Source of the DNA: Motilibacter aurantiacus
GTDB taxonomy: Bacteria; Actinomycetota; Actinomycetes; Motilibacterales; Motilibacteraceae
NCBI RefSeq assembly: GCF_011250645.1
Contig: NZ_JAANNO010000004.1
Coordinates: 161,368-225,367, forward strand
Direction of reading: 5' to 3'
DNA length: 64,000 nt
Part shown: piece after piece, positions 16,289-25,004 of the stretch
Layout: every line of letters starts with the position of its first letter
Numbering within the stretch: the stretch's first letter is position 1
Program-made: the position numbers and the translations under genes
Notes under the pieces: model-generated
Database searches by the model: none
Told to the model about the DNA's origin: nothing
Seen by the model: only the letters and a program-made list of their open reading frames with translations

Positions 16289-17173
16289 TCACCCCTTGAG
16301 CCCGGAGCGCGACACCCCCTCGATCACGAAACGCTGGGCGAAGACGAACAGCGCGAGCACCGGCGCGCTGGCGATGACGGCGCCGGCCATGATCAGGTCG
16401 TAGCGGACGTTGTTGGCCGACTGCAGGGTCGACAGGCCCGGTGGCAGCGTCTGCGTCTCCGGGCTGAACAGCACGTAGACCGGCCACAGGAAGTCGTTCC
16501 AGTTGGTGAGGAACGCCAGCAGCGCCAGCGTGACCAGCGCGGGGCGCGACAGCGGCAGGATCACCCGGGAGAAGATCTGCCATTTGTTGGCCCCGTCGAG
16601 CAGCGCGGCCTCCTCCAGCTCGTTGGGAAGCGAGAGGAAGAACTGGCGCAGGAAGAAGACCCCGAACGCCGAGGCTGCCGTCGGCACGATCACCGCCCAC
16701 AGGGTGTCGAGCCACTGCAGCTCGCCCACGATGAGGTAGTTCGGGATGATCAGGATGACCGGCGGCACGAACAGCGTGCCGATGATGAGCGCGAACACCA
16801 CCCGCTTGAACCGGAAGTCCATCCGCGCCAGCGGGTACGCCGCCATCGCCGCGGTCGCGACCACCAGCGCCGCGTTGGCCGCGGCCGCGATCATGCTGTT
16901 GGCGAACCAGCGCAGGACCGGTGTCCCCTCCGCGTCCAGGATCGCGCGGTACGCCCCCAGCGTCGGGTCGTCGGGGATCCAGCTGGGCGGGACGGCCGTC
17001 GCCTCCTGCCGCGTCTTGAACGACGTGACGAACATGAAGATCAGCGGGCTGATGAAGATCAGCGCGAGGATCGTGAGCACGACGTAGCGCGCGGCAAGCC
17101 GCCCGCCGCGCCCGCGCCCGCGCCGCTCCCCGGTGGCCTCGGGAGCCGCGGGCCTCTCGAGCACGGTCGCCAT
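16289..17173 (-). CDS. Sugar ABC transporter permease (MalG type)
   Basis: A 294-residue inner-membrane permease with about six transmembrane helices. The conserved EAA loop that docks onto the ATPase is EEAALLDGANKWQIFSRVIL (about residues 187-206), and the protein ends with the usual VIEGVSRSGLKG. A basic, Gly/Arg-rich cytoplasmic tail precedes the first helix. It pairs with the MalF-type permease one base upstream and the binding protein, forming a CUT1-class carbohydrate importer. No ATPase gene is nearby; in actinobacteria such systems often share one (MsiK). Confidence 0.93.
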   Translation of the reverse strand: MATVLERPAAPEATGERRGRGRGGRLAARYVVLTILALIFISPLIFMFVTSFKTRQEATAVPPSWIPDDPTLGAYRAILDAEGTPVLRWFANSMIAAAANAALVVATAAMAAYPLARMDFRFKRVVFALIIGTLFVPPVILIIPNYLIVGELQWLDTLWAVIVPTAASAFGVFFLRQFFLSLPNELEEAALLDGANKWQIFSRVILPLSRPALVTLALLAFLTNWNDFLWPVYVLFSPETQTLPPGLSTLQSANNVRYDLIMAGAVIASAPVLALFVFAQRFVIEGVSRSGLKG

Positions 17174-17174
17174 C

Positions 17175-18155
17175 TCAGGACTTCCTCTCGCGGAACAGCC
17201 AGAAGACGGCCAGGCTGAGCAGCATGAGGACGAGAGTCAGCACGTAGCTCATGGCCGCCGCGTCCCCCATCCGGAAGTTGCGCAGCCCGGTCTCGGTGAT
17301 CGCGTAGATCGCGGTCCGGGTGTCCGTCCCCGGCTGCCCCAGGGTCATCAGGTAGGACTGGCCGAACATGTTGACCGAGGCGATGATGGTCACCATCGTG
17401 ACGAAGGAGGTGACCGGCCGCAGGCCGGGCAGCGTCACGTTGCGGAAGCGCTGCCAGGCGTTGGCCCCGTCGACCTTCGCGGCCTCGTAGAGCTCGTTCG
17501 GGATGTCCTGCAGCCCCGCCAGGTAGATCACGGCGTTGAAGCCGAGCGTCCACCAGACCGTGACGCCGACGAGCGCGACCCAGGCCTCCGGCACGGACGT
17601 GAGCCAGGGGATGTCGTCGGGCAGGCCGACGACGCCCAGATAGTGGTTGACGATCCCGATGTTGCGGTCGAGCAGGAACCGCCACAGCACCCCGATCACC
17701 GCGACCCCGAGGACGTACGGGGCGAAGTACACGGCGCGGAACAGGTTGCGCCCGCGGAACCTCTGGTTCATCACGACCGCGACGGCGAGCGGGACGACGA
17801 GGAGCAGCGGGACGCTGAACACGGTGAAGATCGCCGTGGCCTTCATGCCGTCCCAGAACGGCCCCGCCGTCACCGACTCGGAGTCGAAGAGGTTGGTGTA
17901 GTTCCGCAGCCCCACCCAGGGCTTGCCGGGCAGCGTGTAGTCGTAGTCGTGGAGGCTGATCCAGACGCCGTAGACGATCGGCGCGAGGACGAAGGTGCCG
18001 AACAGCACCAGGTACGGCAGCAGGAACAGCCAAGGGGTCGCCCAGGACGTCCGCCGCCCCGACCTCGAGCGCCGCGCGGTCGAGGCCTGCAGGCGGTCGG
18101 CCGCCGGGGCAGGTGCGGCGACCTCGCGCTCGGTGGGGCGTGTCGGGGTGCTCAT
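17175..18155 (-). CDS. Sugar ABC transporter permease (MalF type)
   Basis: A 326-residue permease, the partner of the MalG-type protein. It has a cytoplasmic N-terminus (about 40 residues), a first helix at TPWLFLLPYLVLFGTFVLAP, further helices, and the EAA loop YEAAKVDGANAWQRFRNVTL with G, the docking site for the ATPase. The C-terminus ends in FWLFRERKS. It lies seven bases after the binding-protein gene and one base before the second permease, so the three genes form one operon. Which sugar is imported is inferred only from the divergent GH43 gene: probably an arabino- or xylo-oligosaccharide. Confidence 0.93.
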   Translation of the reverse strand: MSTPTRPTEREVAAPAPAADRLQASTARRSRSGRRTSWATPWLFLLPYLVLFGTFVLAPIVYGVWISLHDYDYTLPGKPWVGLRNYTNLFDSESVTAGPFWDGMKATAIFTVFSVPLLLVVPLAVAVVMNQRFRGRNLFRAVYFAPYVLGVAVIGVLWRFLLDRNIGIVNHYLGVVGLPDDIPWLTSVPEAWVALVGVTVWWTLGFNAVIYLAGLQDIPNELYEAAKVDGANAWQRFRNVTLPGLRPVTSFVTMVTIIASVNMFGQSYLMTLGQPGTDTRTAIYAITETGLRNFRMGDAAAMSYVLTLVLMLLSLAVFWLFRERKS

Positions 18156-18162
18156 GCCGACC

Positions 18163-19509
18163 TCACCCGAACTTCTTCTTGTTCTCCTCCATCAGCTTGG
18201 AGGCTCTGGCCGCCTGCGACGACAGGGCGTCCGCCGGGGACTCCTTGCCCAGGGTCGCGTTGGCGACGGCGATCTCGAGGGTCTGGGCCTGGACGTCACC
18301 GAGGCCGGGCACCGGGGGCAGGAACTTGAGCGTGTCGATCTTCGCGGCGATCGGGCCCTGCGGCGAGTCCTGCACCTGGGCGGAGTCACGCACGGACTTG
18401 CGCGCGGGGATCATGCCGGCGCCCGCCCACTCGGCCGACTTCCTGCTGATCCAGTCGATGAAGACCTTCGCCGCCTGGAGCTTGTTGTCGTCACCCGTCG
18501 TCTGCCGGGTGATGTAGAAGTTGTGCGAGTTGGCCCAGACGTGGTCCGTCTCGCCGATCTTCGGGATCGGCGACAGCGTGTTCTCCACGCCGGCGGTCTT
18601 GAGGTCGTTGATCTGCCAGATCCCGTCCCAGGTGATCGGCACCTCGCCGTTCTTGAACGCGACGTACTGCGAGTCCTGGGCCACGTTCTTCGGGCTGTAG
18701 CCCTTGTTGATCACGTCGACCATCCACTGCAGCGCAGCCACGCCCTCCTCGGAGTCGAACGTCGCCTTCGTGCCGTCCTCGGCGTACGGCTCTCCGCCGT
18801 TCTGCCACAGCAACGACAGGAACATGAGGTGGGCGGGCCAGCGGGTCGGCATCCAGAAGGGGTTCGCCGTGCCGGAGGACTTGAGCTGGTCCAGGGTGGC
18901 CATGAACGAGTCGTTGTCGGTCGGCATCTCGGTCACCCCGGCCTTCTGCAGGGGGTCGTTGAGCGAGTACATCGCCAGGGAGTGCACGTCCAGCGGGATG
19001 CCGTAGCGGGCGTCCTGGTAGATCCCCGCGTTCCAGACCTCGGTGGTGAAGTCGTCCTCCGTCAGCCCGAGCGAGGCGGCCAGGTCGTCCACCGGGACGA
19101 TGACCTTGCGGGCCGCGTTGGTGGCCAGCTGGTCCAGGTGCATCGCCCCGACGTCGGGCCCCTTGCCCGCGGTGACGGCAGCAGGCATCCGCTGGTAGTA
19201 CTCGTTCCACTGGACCGTGTTCTCGGCGATCTTGATGTTCTGGTGCTCGGCGGTGAAGTCCTTGACCAGCTGCTTCATGAAGGGGCCGTCGCCGCCGGTG
19301 AAGCCGTTCCAGTACGAGAGCGTGACCTCCGGGCCGTCGTACGTCCCGCTGAACGTCTGCGCCGGCTGCGCACCGCCGCCACCGGCGGCCTCGCTCGCGC
19401 TCTTGCCACCGCCGCAGCCGGCGATCATCGCGCCGGCGGCCGCGCCCACCCCCAGTCCGAGGAAGTGGCGGCGCGAGATGGACTGCTCGTTCCGTGCTGC
19501 TCTCGACAT
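18163..19509 (-). CDS. Sugar ABC transporter binding lipoprotein (Tat)
   Basis: A 448-residue extracellular solute-binding protein of family 1. The signal combines a Tat motif, SRRHFLGLG (Arg13-Arg14), with a lipobox MIAGC whose Cys32 would be the lipid anchor, so it should be exported folded and tethered to the membrane. The mature part begins after a Gly/Ala linker with VTLSYWNGFTGGDGPFM and has the two-lobed fold (NGEVPITWDGIWQIND and similar). An AGGAG site precedes the ATG. It is the first gene of the importer operon and faces the GH43 gene across a 345-base regulatory region. Confidence 0.93.
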   Translation of the reverse strand: MSRAARNEQSISRRHFLGLGVGAAAGAMIAGCGGGKSASEAAGGGGAQPAQTFSGTYDGPEVTLSYWNGFTGGDGPFMKQLVKDFTAEHQNIKIAENTVQWNEYYQRMPAAVTAGKGPDVGAMHLDQLATNAARKVIVPVDDLAASLGLTEDDFTTEVWNAGIYQDARYGIPLDVHSLAMYSLNDPLQKAGVTEMPTDNDSFMATLDQLKSSGTANPFWMPTRWPAHLMFLSLLWQNGGEPYAEDGTKATFDSEEGVAALQWMVDVINKGYSPKNVAQDSQYVAFKNGEVPITWDGIWQINDLKTAGVENTLSPIPKIGETDHVWANSHNFYITRQTTGDDNKLQAAKVFIDWISRKSAEWAGAGMIPARKSVRDSAQVQDSPQGPIAAKIDTLKFLPPVPGLGDVQAQTLEIAVANATLGKESPADALSSQAARASKLMEENKKKFG

Positions 19510-19807
19510 CGTTGTCGACTCCTAGGGCTCCCGCTGCTTCGCAGCGGCCGAAGTGGTGGGACCGGCCCGAGCCCGCTGGAGCGGGGCCCGGGGAAGGGGA
19601 CGGTCAGCCTCCAGCCCGGCACGCGGCCGAGCGACCGGCGTGCGCCCGGTGCTCCGGTACGCGCGCGGGCGGGAGGTCGGCCCTGGTCTGGACCGGCGGC
19701 CGGAGCCGCGGCGCCGTGCGACGCCGCCGGCTCCGGGAAGTCGGACGCCCCTTCCCGGTTCCGCCGCCGGAATGGAGCTTCAGCTGTGGTGTCGGCAAAT
19801 TACACCT
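19510..19807. other. Leader and intergenic DNA of the sugar operon
   Basis: No gene seen. It contains a 7-bp hairpin CCGCTGC-TTC-GCAGCGG (19531-19547) in the leader of the binding-protein gene and GC-rich repeats of low information. The right end merges with the operator region beginning near 19795. Confidence 0.4.
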
Positions 19808-19848
19808 TTGACAGCTGTTGCAACAGTTGCCACGCAAGTTGTGATACT
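19808..19848. promoter_or_regulatory. Divergent promoter and operator region, sugar genes
   Basis: A low-GC stretch in very GC-rich DNA. It holds a perfect 12-bp palindrome CTGTTGCAACAG (19815-19826), a second imperfect dyad AACAGTTGC-CAC-GCAAGTTGT overlapping it, TTGCAA at 19818-19823, and GATACT at 19843-19848, which is six bases before the GH43 start. A LacI-type or similar sugar repressor is the likely ligand; its gene is not in the window. Confidence 0.6.
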
Positions 19849-19854
19849 TCCGTC

Positions 19855-20802
19855 ATGCCCACGCCCTACCGCAACCCGGTGTTCGACGGCTACTTCGCCG
19901 ACCCCTTCGTGCTGCGCACCGCCGACGGGTACGTCGCGTACGGAACGGGAGCGGTCGTCGACGGGCGGGCGTTCGAGGTGCTGACCTCGCCCGACCTCGT
20001 CTCGTGGGCCTCGGCGGGCGGCGCGCTGGAGCTGCTGGCCGACCCGTCCCTCGGCGCGGACTACTGGGCGCCGGAGGTGGCCGAGCACGACGGGCGGTGG
20101 TGGATGTACTACTCGGTGGGGCACGGGGACAAGGGCCACCACCTGCGCGTCGCCGTGGCCGACACCCCTACCGGGCCCTTCGTCGACACGGGGGCCAACC
20201 TCACGCCCGACGAGCGGTTCGCCATCGACGCCAGTCCCTTCCGCGACGCCGACGGCACCTGGTACCTCTTCTACGCCCGGGACGTCCTCGAGGGCGACCG
20301 CGTGGGCACGATGGTCGCGGTCGACGTGCTCGAGGACATGACGAGGCTGCGCGGCGAGCCACGCACCCTGCTCCGGCCCTCCGGCGACTGGCAGATCTTC
20401 CTGCGCGAGCGCGAGATGTACGGCCAGGTCTACGACTGGCACACCCTGGAGGGCCCGTTCGTGCGCGCGCACGCCGGCCGCTACTACCTCTTCTACTCCG
20501 GGGGGAACTGGGGCGAGGAGAGCTACGGGGTGGCGTACGCCGTCGCCGACAGCCCGCTCGGGCCGTGGGCCGAGCCGGCGGGCGTGCCGCCCTTGCTGCG
20601 CACCGTGCCCGGCGCGGTGCTCGGGCCGGGGCACAACTGCGTGGTCCAGGGCCCGGAAGGGCAGGACGTCGTGGTCTACCACGCGTGGGACACCGGGCGT
20701 ACTGCCCGGCGGATGTGCCTCGACCCGGTCGTGTGGGACGACTCGGGCCCGCGGGTCCTCGGGCCGACGTACGGCCCGACCGTCCTGCCGCGCGAGCGGT
20801 GA
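19855..20802 (+). CDS. Glycoside hydrolase family 43 enzyme
   Basis: A 315-residue five-bladed beta-propeller glycosidase. The expected catalytic residues are visible: Asp16 in FADPF (base), Asp125 in IDASPF (pKa modulator) and Glu199 in HTLEGPF (acid). GH43 enzymes release arabinose or xylose from plant polysaccharide fragments; which one cannot be told here. There is no signal peptide, so it should act in the cytoplasm on imported oligosaccharides, in keeping with the divergent ABC importer. The ATG at 19855 gives the conserved MPTPYRNPVFDGYFADPF start and follows a -10-like GATACT by six bases. Confidence 0.92.
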   Translation: MPTPYRNPVFDGYFADPFVLRTADGYVAYGTGAVVDGRAFEVLTSPDLVSWASAGGALELLADPSLGADYWAPEVAEHDGRWWMYYSVGHGDKGHHLRVAVADTPTGPFVDTGANLTPDERFAIDASPFRDADGTWYLFYARDVLEGDRVGTMVAVDVLEDMTRLRGEPRTLLRPSGDWQIFLREREMYGQVYDWHTLEGPFVRAHAGRYYLFYSGGNWGEESYGVAYAVADSPLGPWAEPAGVPPLLRTVPGAVLGPGHNCVVQGPEGQDVVVYHAWDTGRTARRMCLDPVVWDDSGPRVLGPTYGPTVLPRER

Positions 20803-20821
20803 CGCGGCGCCGGCGTCGGGG

Positions 20822-21406
20822 CTAGTCGGCCAGCCGGGCCACGCGCAGCCGGCTGCGCGACCGCAGCGAGCGCCGCCGGGCCACGACTCCCTCGACCGCC
20901 TCGGGCACGCCCGCGTCGGCCGCCAGTCGGCGTCGCACGGTCGCGACCGGCGCCGACCGGCGGACGACCATCGGGGCGAACCCGAGGCGGGCGTAGAACC
21001 GGTTGGCGTCGCGGGCCGTGGGCAGCGTGCTGGTCATGACGTGGTCGGCGCCCATGTCCTCGGCGTAGGCCGCCGCCGCCGCCACGAGCGCGTGGCCCAC
21101 GCCCTTGCGCCGAAAACCGTCACGGACGTGCATGAAGTGCAGATGCACCGAATGCACGTCGAAAAGCGCGGCATAGGGCTGGTGCGTGAGGACCGCCATT
21201 CCCGCGACGGCACCGTCCAGGGTCGCCACCACGATGCGCAGCCCCGGGTCGGCGTCCGCCCGGTCGAGCCGGTCCAGCACCCCGCGCTCGGTGGGCACCG
21301 GCGCGGCTCGGTCACGCGAGAGCTCGCGCAGCTCCGCCCACATGTCGAGCAGCGCAGGCACATCTTCCCGCGTGGCAGCGCGGACGGAGACCGCTGGACG
21401 TGGCAC
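20822..21406 (-). CDS. GNAT-family N-acetyltransferase
   Basis: A 194-residue acetyltransferase. The acetyl-CoA binding motif is RRKGVGHALVAAAAAYAEDMG (about 104-124), preceded by the strand VHSVHLHFMHVRDG and followed by ANRFYARLGFAPMV, the usual GNAT order. The substrate is unknown. A basic C-terminal tail follows the fold. GTG at 21406 is chosen because of a GGAGGA ribosome site just upstream; the open frame beyond it is not GNAT-like. It converges on the GH43 gene and is transcribed away from the DUF554 gene. Confidence 0.85.
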   Translation of the reverse strand: MPRPAVSVRAATREDVPALLDMWAELRELSRDRAAPVPTERGVLDRLDRADADPGLRIVVATLDGAVAGMAVLTHQPYAALFDVHSVHLHFMHVRDGFRRKGVGHALVAAAAAYAEDMGADHVMTSTLPTARDANRFYARLGFAPMVVRRSAPVATVRRRLAADAGVPEAVEGVVARRRSLRSRSRLRVARLAD

Positions 21407-21601
21407 CGCTCCTCCTGTCGGACGGGCGCGCTCGTGAACGCTTCGTGGACAGCAGCCCACGAGCGCTCGTACGGCGTGCGAAGACCGGCCCCCCGTGCAC
21501 CGTAGGCTTTCCGCTGCGATCAAGCCCGGGCGGAGCCTACGACGAGATCAACGCTTCGGCTAGCCCGGCCCCTGGAATTCCCGGCAAGGAGTGTTCATCC
21601 C

Positions 21602-22384
21602 GTGTTCGTCGGTGCCGGAACGGTTCTGAACGTCGCAACGATCCTGATCGGGACGGCGGTCGGCGCCCGGCTCGGCGAGCGGCTTCCGCAGCGCACCCGC
21701 GACGTGGTCACCGACGGGCTCGGCCTCACCACCCTGCTGCTCGGGGGGCTGAACGCCGTCGCGGTGGGCGACGCCGCGCTGTCGGACGAGGTGGGCGACG
21801 CGGCCCCGGTCCTGATCGTGCTCGGCTCGCTGCTGCTCGGCGGCGTCGTCGGCTCGCTCGTCAGGGTGGAGGACCGGCTCGAGTCGCTCGGCGGGCGGAT
21901 CCGCAGGGCGTTGAGCCGGGGGCCCGTCACGCAGCACGGCCAGCCCGCGGACGACCCCATCGCGGCCGCGAGCCGCGACCGGTTCATCGCCGGGTTCGTG
22001 ACCGCGAGCCTCGTCTACTGCGTCGGGCCGCTGGCGATCCTCGGGCCGCTCTCGGACGGCCTCGGGCTCGGCATCGAGGAGCTCTCGGTGAAGGCCGCGC
22101 TGGACGGCTTCGCGTCCCTGGCGTTCGCCGCCTCGCTGGGCTGGGGCGTGGGAGCCGCCGCGCTTCCCGTGGCCCTGGTGCAAGGGACGTTCACGCTCGT
22201 GGGCGCGCTGCTCGGGGAGGTCGTCCCCGACGCCCACATCTCGGCGATGACCGCCGTCGGCGGACTGCTGCTGGTCGGCGTCGGCCTGCGGCTGCTGCGG
22301 GTGCGGCCCGTGCCGGTCGCGGACCTGCTGCCCGCGCTGCTGGCCGCCCCGCTCCTCGTGGCGCTGGTGTCAGCGCTGCGGTGA
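21602..22384 (+). CDS. DUF554 membrane protein
   Basis: A 260-residue integral membrane protein with about six to seven hydrophobic helices. It begins GTVLNVATILIGTAVGARLGERLP and contains LGGLNAVAVGDAAL and the second-half signature FIAGFVTASLVYCVGPLAILG, the pattern of the DUF554 (YdfK) family. The function of the family is not established; it is proposed to be a transporter. GTG at 21602 has GGAG ten bases upstream. It stands alone between a divergent GNAT gene and the convergent livF. Confidence 0.85.
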   Translation: MFVGAGTVLNVATILIGTAVGARLGERLPQRTRDVVTDGLGLTTLLLGGLNAVAVGDAALSDEVGDAAPVLIVLGSLLLGGVVGSLVRVEDRLESLGGRIRRALSRGPVTQHGQPADDPIAAASRDRFIAGFVTASLVYCVGPLAILGPLSDGLGLGIEELSVKAALDGFASLAFAASLGWGVGAAALPVALVQGTFTLVGALLGEVVPDAHISAMTAVGGLLLVGVGLRLLRVRPVPVADLLPALLAAPLLVALVSALR

Positions 22385-22409
22385 GCGGGGCGGCCGAGCC
22401 GGGCCGGCG

Positions 22410-23123
22410 TCAGTGCGAGACGTCGCCGCCGAGGTACGCGGCGCGCACGGACGGGTCGTTCAGCAGCTCGCGGCCGGTGGCGCTGCGCACCACCCGCCCG
22501 GTCTCCAGGACGTACGCCCGGTCCGCGAGAGCGAGCGCCTGAGCCGCGTTCTGCTCCACGAGCAGGACGGTGACGCCCTGCTCGTTGATCTCCTGGATGA
22601 TCTCGAAGATCTGCTGGATGATCTTCGGTGCGAGCCCCATCGAGGGCTCGTCCAGCAGCAGCACCTTCGGCTGGGCCATCAGCGCGCGGCCGATGGCGAG
22701 CATCTGCTGCTCGCCGCCGGACAGCGTCCCTCCGGCCTGCTTCTGCCGTTCCTTCAGCCGCGGGAAGAGCGTGAAGACGCGCTCGACGTCCGCGGAGACG
22801 TCACCCTTGCGGATGTAGGACCCCATGTGGAGGTTCTCCAGAACCGTGAGCCCGGGGAAGATCCCCCGGCCCTCCGGCGCCTGGCAGAGCCCCAGCGCCA
22901 CCCGCTCGTGCCCGGGGACGTTGGTGATGTCCTTGCCCGCGAGCCGGACCGCGCCCTTGGCGACCGACCGGAGCCCGGAGATCGTCTTGAGCGTGGTGGT
23001 CTTGCCCGCACCGTTGGCACCGATCAGCGCGACGATCTCGCCCTCGTCCACCGCGACCGTCACGCCCTTGAGCGCGGCGATCTTGCCGTAGTAGACCGAG
23101 ATGTCGTCGATCTCAAGAAGCAT
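22410..23123 (-). CDS. livF: Branched-chain amino acid ABC ATPase LivF
   Basis: A 237-residue ABC ATPase. Walker A is GANGAGKTT (35-43), the signature LSGGEQQM starts at residue 135, and Walker B is LLLDEP (156-161). It hydrolyses ATP for a HAAT-family importer of branched-chain amino acids (or related substrates such as urea or short amides). It is the last gene of the operon and overlaps livG by eleven bases. Length and sequence are typical. Confidence 0.94.
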   Translation of the reverse strand: MLLEIDDISVYYGKIAALKGVTVAVDEGEIVALIGANGAGKTTTLKTISGLRSVAKGAVRLAGKDITNVPGHERVALGLCQAPEGRGIFPGLTVLENLHMGSYIRKGDVSADVERVFTLFPRLKERQKQAGGTLSGGEQQMLAIGRALMAQPKVLLLDEPSMGLAPKIIQQIFEIIQEINEQGVTVLLVEQNAAQALALADRAYVLETGRVVRSATGRELLNDPSVRAAYLGGDVSH

Positions 23124-23889
23124 CTGCGGGCGCTCCCAGGTAGGCCTCGATGACGCGGGGGTCGTTCTGCACCTCGGCAGGCAGCCCCTCGGCGATCTTC
23201 TGGCCGAAGTCGAGGACCGCGACGCGGTCGCTGATGGTCATGACGAGGCTCATGTCGTGCTCGATGAGCAGGACGGAGACCCCCGTGTCGCGGATCCGCC
23301 GGATGAGCGCCTGCAGCTCGACCTTCTCGGCGGGGTTCATGCCGGCCGCCGGCTCGTCGAGGAGCAGCAGCTTGGGCTCGGTGGCCAGGGCGCGGGCGAT
23401 CTCGAGCCGCCGCTGGTCACCGTAGGAGAGGTTCTTCGACGTCTCCTCCGCGACCCGCCGGATCCCGACCAGCTCGAGCAGCTCCAGGGCGCGCGCCTTG
23501 CCCGCCCGCTCCTCCTTGCGGTGCAGCGGGAGCCCGAAGATGGCGTTGATCGGGCCGGTCTTGTGCCGGGCGTCGGCGCCGACCATGACGTTCTCGAGCG
23601 CCGTCATGTTGGCGAACAGCCGGATGTTCTGGAACGTGCGGGCGATGCCGTGACGGGTCACCTTGTGCGGCCCGCCACCGCTCTTCAGCTGCTTGCCGTC
23701 GAACGTGATCGTGCCCTCGGTCGCCTGGTAGACGCCTGTCGTCACGTTGAAGACCGTCGTCTTGCCGGCTCCGTTCGGCCCGATCAGGGCGAAGATCTCG
23801 CCCTCGTCGACGTGCAGGTCCAGGTTGTTCACGGCGGTCAGCCCGCCGAACCGCATGGTCAGCCCGGAGAGCTGGAGCAGGGTGCTCAC
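23113..23889 (-). CDS. livG: Branched-chain amino acid ABC ATPase LivG
   Basis: A 258-residue ABC ATPase with Walker A GPNGAGKTT (37-45), the LivG-type signature LSYGDQRRLEIARAL and Walker B LLLDEPAAGMNP. The FQNIRLFANMTALENVMVG segment, the Q-loop region, and the ending VIEAYLG are typical of LivG. It forms a heterodimer with LivF beneath the LivHM permeases. Start is GTG at 23889, overlapping livM by four bases and ending inside livF. Confidence 0.94.
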   Translation of the reverse strand: MSTLLQLSGLTMRFGGLTAVNNLDLHVDEGEIFALIGPNGAGKTTVFNVTTGVYQATEGTITFDGKQLKSGGGPHKVTRHGIARTFQNIRLFANMTALENVMVGADARHKTGPINAIFGLPLHRKEERAGKARALELLELVGIRRVAEETSKNLSYGDQRRLEIARALATEPKLLLLDEPAAGMNPAEKVELQALIRRIRDTGVSVLLIEHDMSLVMTISDRVAVLDFGQKIAEGLPAEVQNDPRVIEAYLGAPADAS

Positions 23890-25004
23890 TTCTTGTCCAC
23901 CTCGACCGTCTGAGTCGCCGCCGCGCCGACCTCGGCCCCGAGCGTGCCCATGCCGCCGGTGCCTTCTTGCAGCTCCGCTTTCCGTCTCGCATTGGGCAGC
24001 AGGCCCTGCGGGCGGAACAGCATGATGAGCACGAGAGCCGCACCGAAGAACAGCTGACGGAACTCCTGGAACTCGCGGAACCGCTCCGGCAGCCAGGCGA
24101 CCAGGAACGCGCCGAGGATCACGCCGGCGATGTTGCCCGAGCCGCCGAGGACCACAGCGGCGAGGATCAGCGCCGAGAGCACGAACGGGAAGTTGTCCGG
24201 CAGGATCGCCGTCGTCCGGCTCGCGTAGACGGCCCCTCCGGCCCCGGCGATGCCCGCGCCGATCGCGAACGACGCCAGCTTGAACTTCAGCGTCGGCACG
24301 CCCATCAGCTCGGCGGCGTCCTCGTCCTCGCGGATCGCGGCCCAGGCCCGGCCGACCCGGCTGCGCTCGAGCCGCTTGCCGATGATGATGACCAGGACGA
24401 TGAGCGCGAGCACGAGGTACCAGTAGGGCTTGGTGCTCAGCGCGCCGAACTCCAGGTCACCGATCGCCGGCGGCCGCGGGACGTTGGTGACGCCCCGGGG
24501 CCCGCCGAGCCAGTCGGTGTTGTTCGCCGTGACGCGGATGATCTCGCCGAACCCGAGGGTGACGATGGCGAGGTAGTCGCCGCGCAGCCGCAGCGTCGGG
24601 GTGCCGAGCAGCAGGCCCGCGATCATCGACAGCAGGATGCCGACCGGCAGCGCCTCCCAGAAGCCCCAGCCGTACTCGGAGCCCAGGATGGCGTTCGTGT
24701 AGGCGCCGATCGCGAAGAACGCGACGTAGCCGAGGTCGAGCAGGCCGGCGTAGCCGACGACGACGTTCAGGCCGAGGGCCATGAGGATGTAGAGCCCGAT
24801 CGGGAAGACCAGGACGGACGCCCAGTCGTTCTGCGGGCTCATGATGTCGGCGACGCCGGGGATCGACGGCAGGGCCGCGGCCAGCGCGACGAGCGCGATG
24901 TAGACCGCCCAGCGCACGGGGGTCGGAAGACCGCCGAAGCTCGGGATGGGCGTACGCGGCCGGCCGCCGCCCTTGATCCGCTCCTTGAACAGTGCCGTGC
25001 TCAT
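23886..25004 (-). CDS. livM: Branched-chain amino acid ABC permease LivM
   Basis: A 372-residue permease with about ten transmembrane helices. The conserved core reads LGLNVVVGYAGLLDLGYVAFFAIGAY with the cytoplasmic loop GRAWAAIREDEDAAELMGV, the site of contact with LivFG. A longer than usual C-terminal polar tail (ending ATQTVEVDKK) follows the last helix. It overlaps livH and livG by four bases each, so the four transporter genes are translationally coupled. Confidence 0.94.
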   Translation of the reverse strand: MSTALFKERIKGGGRPRTPIPSFGGLPTPVRWAVYIALVALAAALPSIPGVADIMSPQNDWASVLVFPIGLYILMALGLNVVVGYAGLLDLGYVAFFAIGAYTNAILGSEYGWGFWEALPVGILLSMIAGLLLGTPTLRLRGDYLAIVTLGFGEIIRVTANNTDWLGGPRGVTNVPRPPAIGDLEFGALSTKPYWYLVLALIVLVIIIGKRLERSRVGRAWAAIREDEDAAELMGVPTLKFKLASFAIGAGIAGAGGAVYASRTTAILPDNFPFVLSALILAAVVLGGSGNIAGVILGAFLVAWLPERFREFQEFRQLFFGAALVLIMLFRPQGLLPNARRKAELQEGTGGMGTLGAEVGAAATQTVEVDKK

